Positions 42,102-42,235 of a stretch of 42,235 nucleotides of DNA are shown here, one piece after another. Source of the stretch: Verrucomicrobiota bacterium (GTDB lineage Bacteria > Verrucomicrobiota > Verrucomicrobiae > Limisphaerales > UBA11358); NCBI GenBank assembly GCA_014860005.1, contig JACZKP010000194.1, positions 1 through 42,235 of the forward strand. Direction: 5' to 3'. The notes under the pieces are model-generated. The model was not told where the DNA came from. It searched no databases and saw only the letters and a program-made list of their open reading frames with translations. Every line of letters starts with the position of its first letter. Position 1 is the first letter of the stretch. A program made the translations under genes and the position numbers.

Positions 42102-42235
42102 CAGCCTGTCGGACTTACCGCGAAGAGATTTCTGAAAATAGTTTGAACAAAAAGGGGGCGGTACGGATCCAAAGGCCATGTCTGCACGTTTTGTAAATGT
42201 GGATCGCCAGACGCCGATGTTTCTGCCCTGCGATC
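42102..42235 (+). mobile_element. Left end of an IS1182-like insertion sequence, cut by the window edge
   Basis: Right after the TAG of the preceding gene begins CAGCCTGTCGGACTTACCG, which looks like a terminal inverted repeat. A 76-base leader leads to the transposase start at 42178. The other end is outside the window, so the boundary and any target duplication cannot be confirmed. Confidence 0.55.
42178..42235 (+). CDS. N-terminus of an IS1182-family transposase (partial)
   Basis: Nineteen codons are visible, MSARFVNVDRQTPMFLPCD. The pattern of ARFVN-x-DR-x-TP followed by LP-x-D is the usual beginning of IS1182-type DDE transposases, which open with this sequence before the WVPEDHL region. 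The gene runs off the right edge. The catalytic part is not visible, so activity cannot be judged. Confidence 0.6.
   Translation, partial: MSARFVNVDRQTPMFLPCD

Overview
The window looks like a stretch of chromosome from a GC-rich member of the Verrucomicrobiota, most likely a Pedosphaera/Limisphaerales-type lineage. This is an inference from gene content, since there is no rRNA gene here. The signs are: prepilin-like proteins with an FSLIELL N-terminus and a C-terminal H-X9-DG motif, a secreted protein with two DUF1080 domains, a giant DUF2723/TPR membrane protein, a GxDLY-type SGNH hydrolase, a DUF5069 protein, and intergenic palindromic repeats that recur across the window. Most of the DNA is ordinary chromosomal backbone. 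The accessory patches are short.

Layout. 1-6.6 kb: the edge of a minus-strand Rossmann-type oxidoreductase, an H-X9-DG pseudopilin, a zinc-ribbon/PQQ-propeller membrane protein, a double DUF1080 protein and a two-domain secreted protein. 6.6-12.7 kb: a CNNM/CorC protein divergent from an ECF sigma factor, followed by an overlapping small membrane protein (possible anti-sigma factor) and the 1243-aa DUF2723/TPR protein. 12.8-15.5 kb: grpE, dnaJ, rsmE. 15.5-19.5 kb: a MidA-like methyltransferase divergent from a tight operon of two PilT-class ATPases and a receiver-like protein without its phospho-acceptor. 19.5-24.8 kb: tlyA overlapping nadK, a LacI regulator, a GspG-like protein, then RsmB-type, DUF5069 and GIY-YIG genes on the minus strand.

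24.8-26.2 kb is the clearest accessory patch: direct and inverted repeats, an AT-richer orphan membrane protein, and a frameshifted remnant of an RHS-repeat gene. 26.2-34 kb carries a SAM methyltransferase, a dihydrolipoamide-dehydrogenase-like flavoprotein, an SGNH hydrolase, a small conserved-looking protein, a DUF1573/cytochrome c fusion, a DUF418 membrane protein and a TrmO/TsaA-fold protein with a twin-arginine signal. 34.2-40.4 kb has a second H-X9-DG pseudopilin and an Mla-type operon (MlaE, MlaF, MlaD) that continues into a PIN/TRAM membrane protein, a DUF2007 protein and a GlcD-like FAD oxidase. 40.4-42.2 kb is a repeat-rich gap, a uroporphyrinogen-decarboxylase-family gene and, at the right edge, the start of an IS1182-like transposase.

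The strongest unusual signal is a palindromic repeat that lies in frame inside the dihydrolipoamide-dehydrogenase-like gene (27602-27665). Its arm also occurs between genes at 4569-4644 and, as one arm, at 40370-40394, where it supplies the stop codon of the GlcD-like gene. This resembles in principle the protein-coding palindromic elements known from Rickettsia. Other points are the apparently exported TrmO-fold protein and the pilT-pilT2-pseudoreceiver operon. I found no CRISPR array, tRNA, rRNA or complete mobile element.
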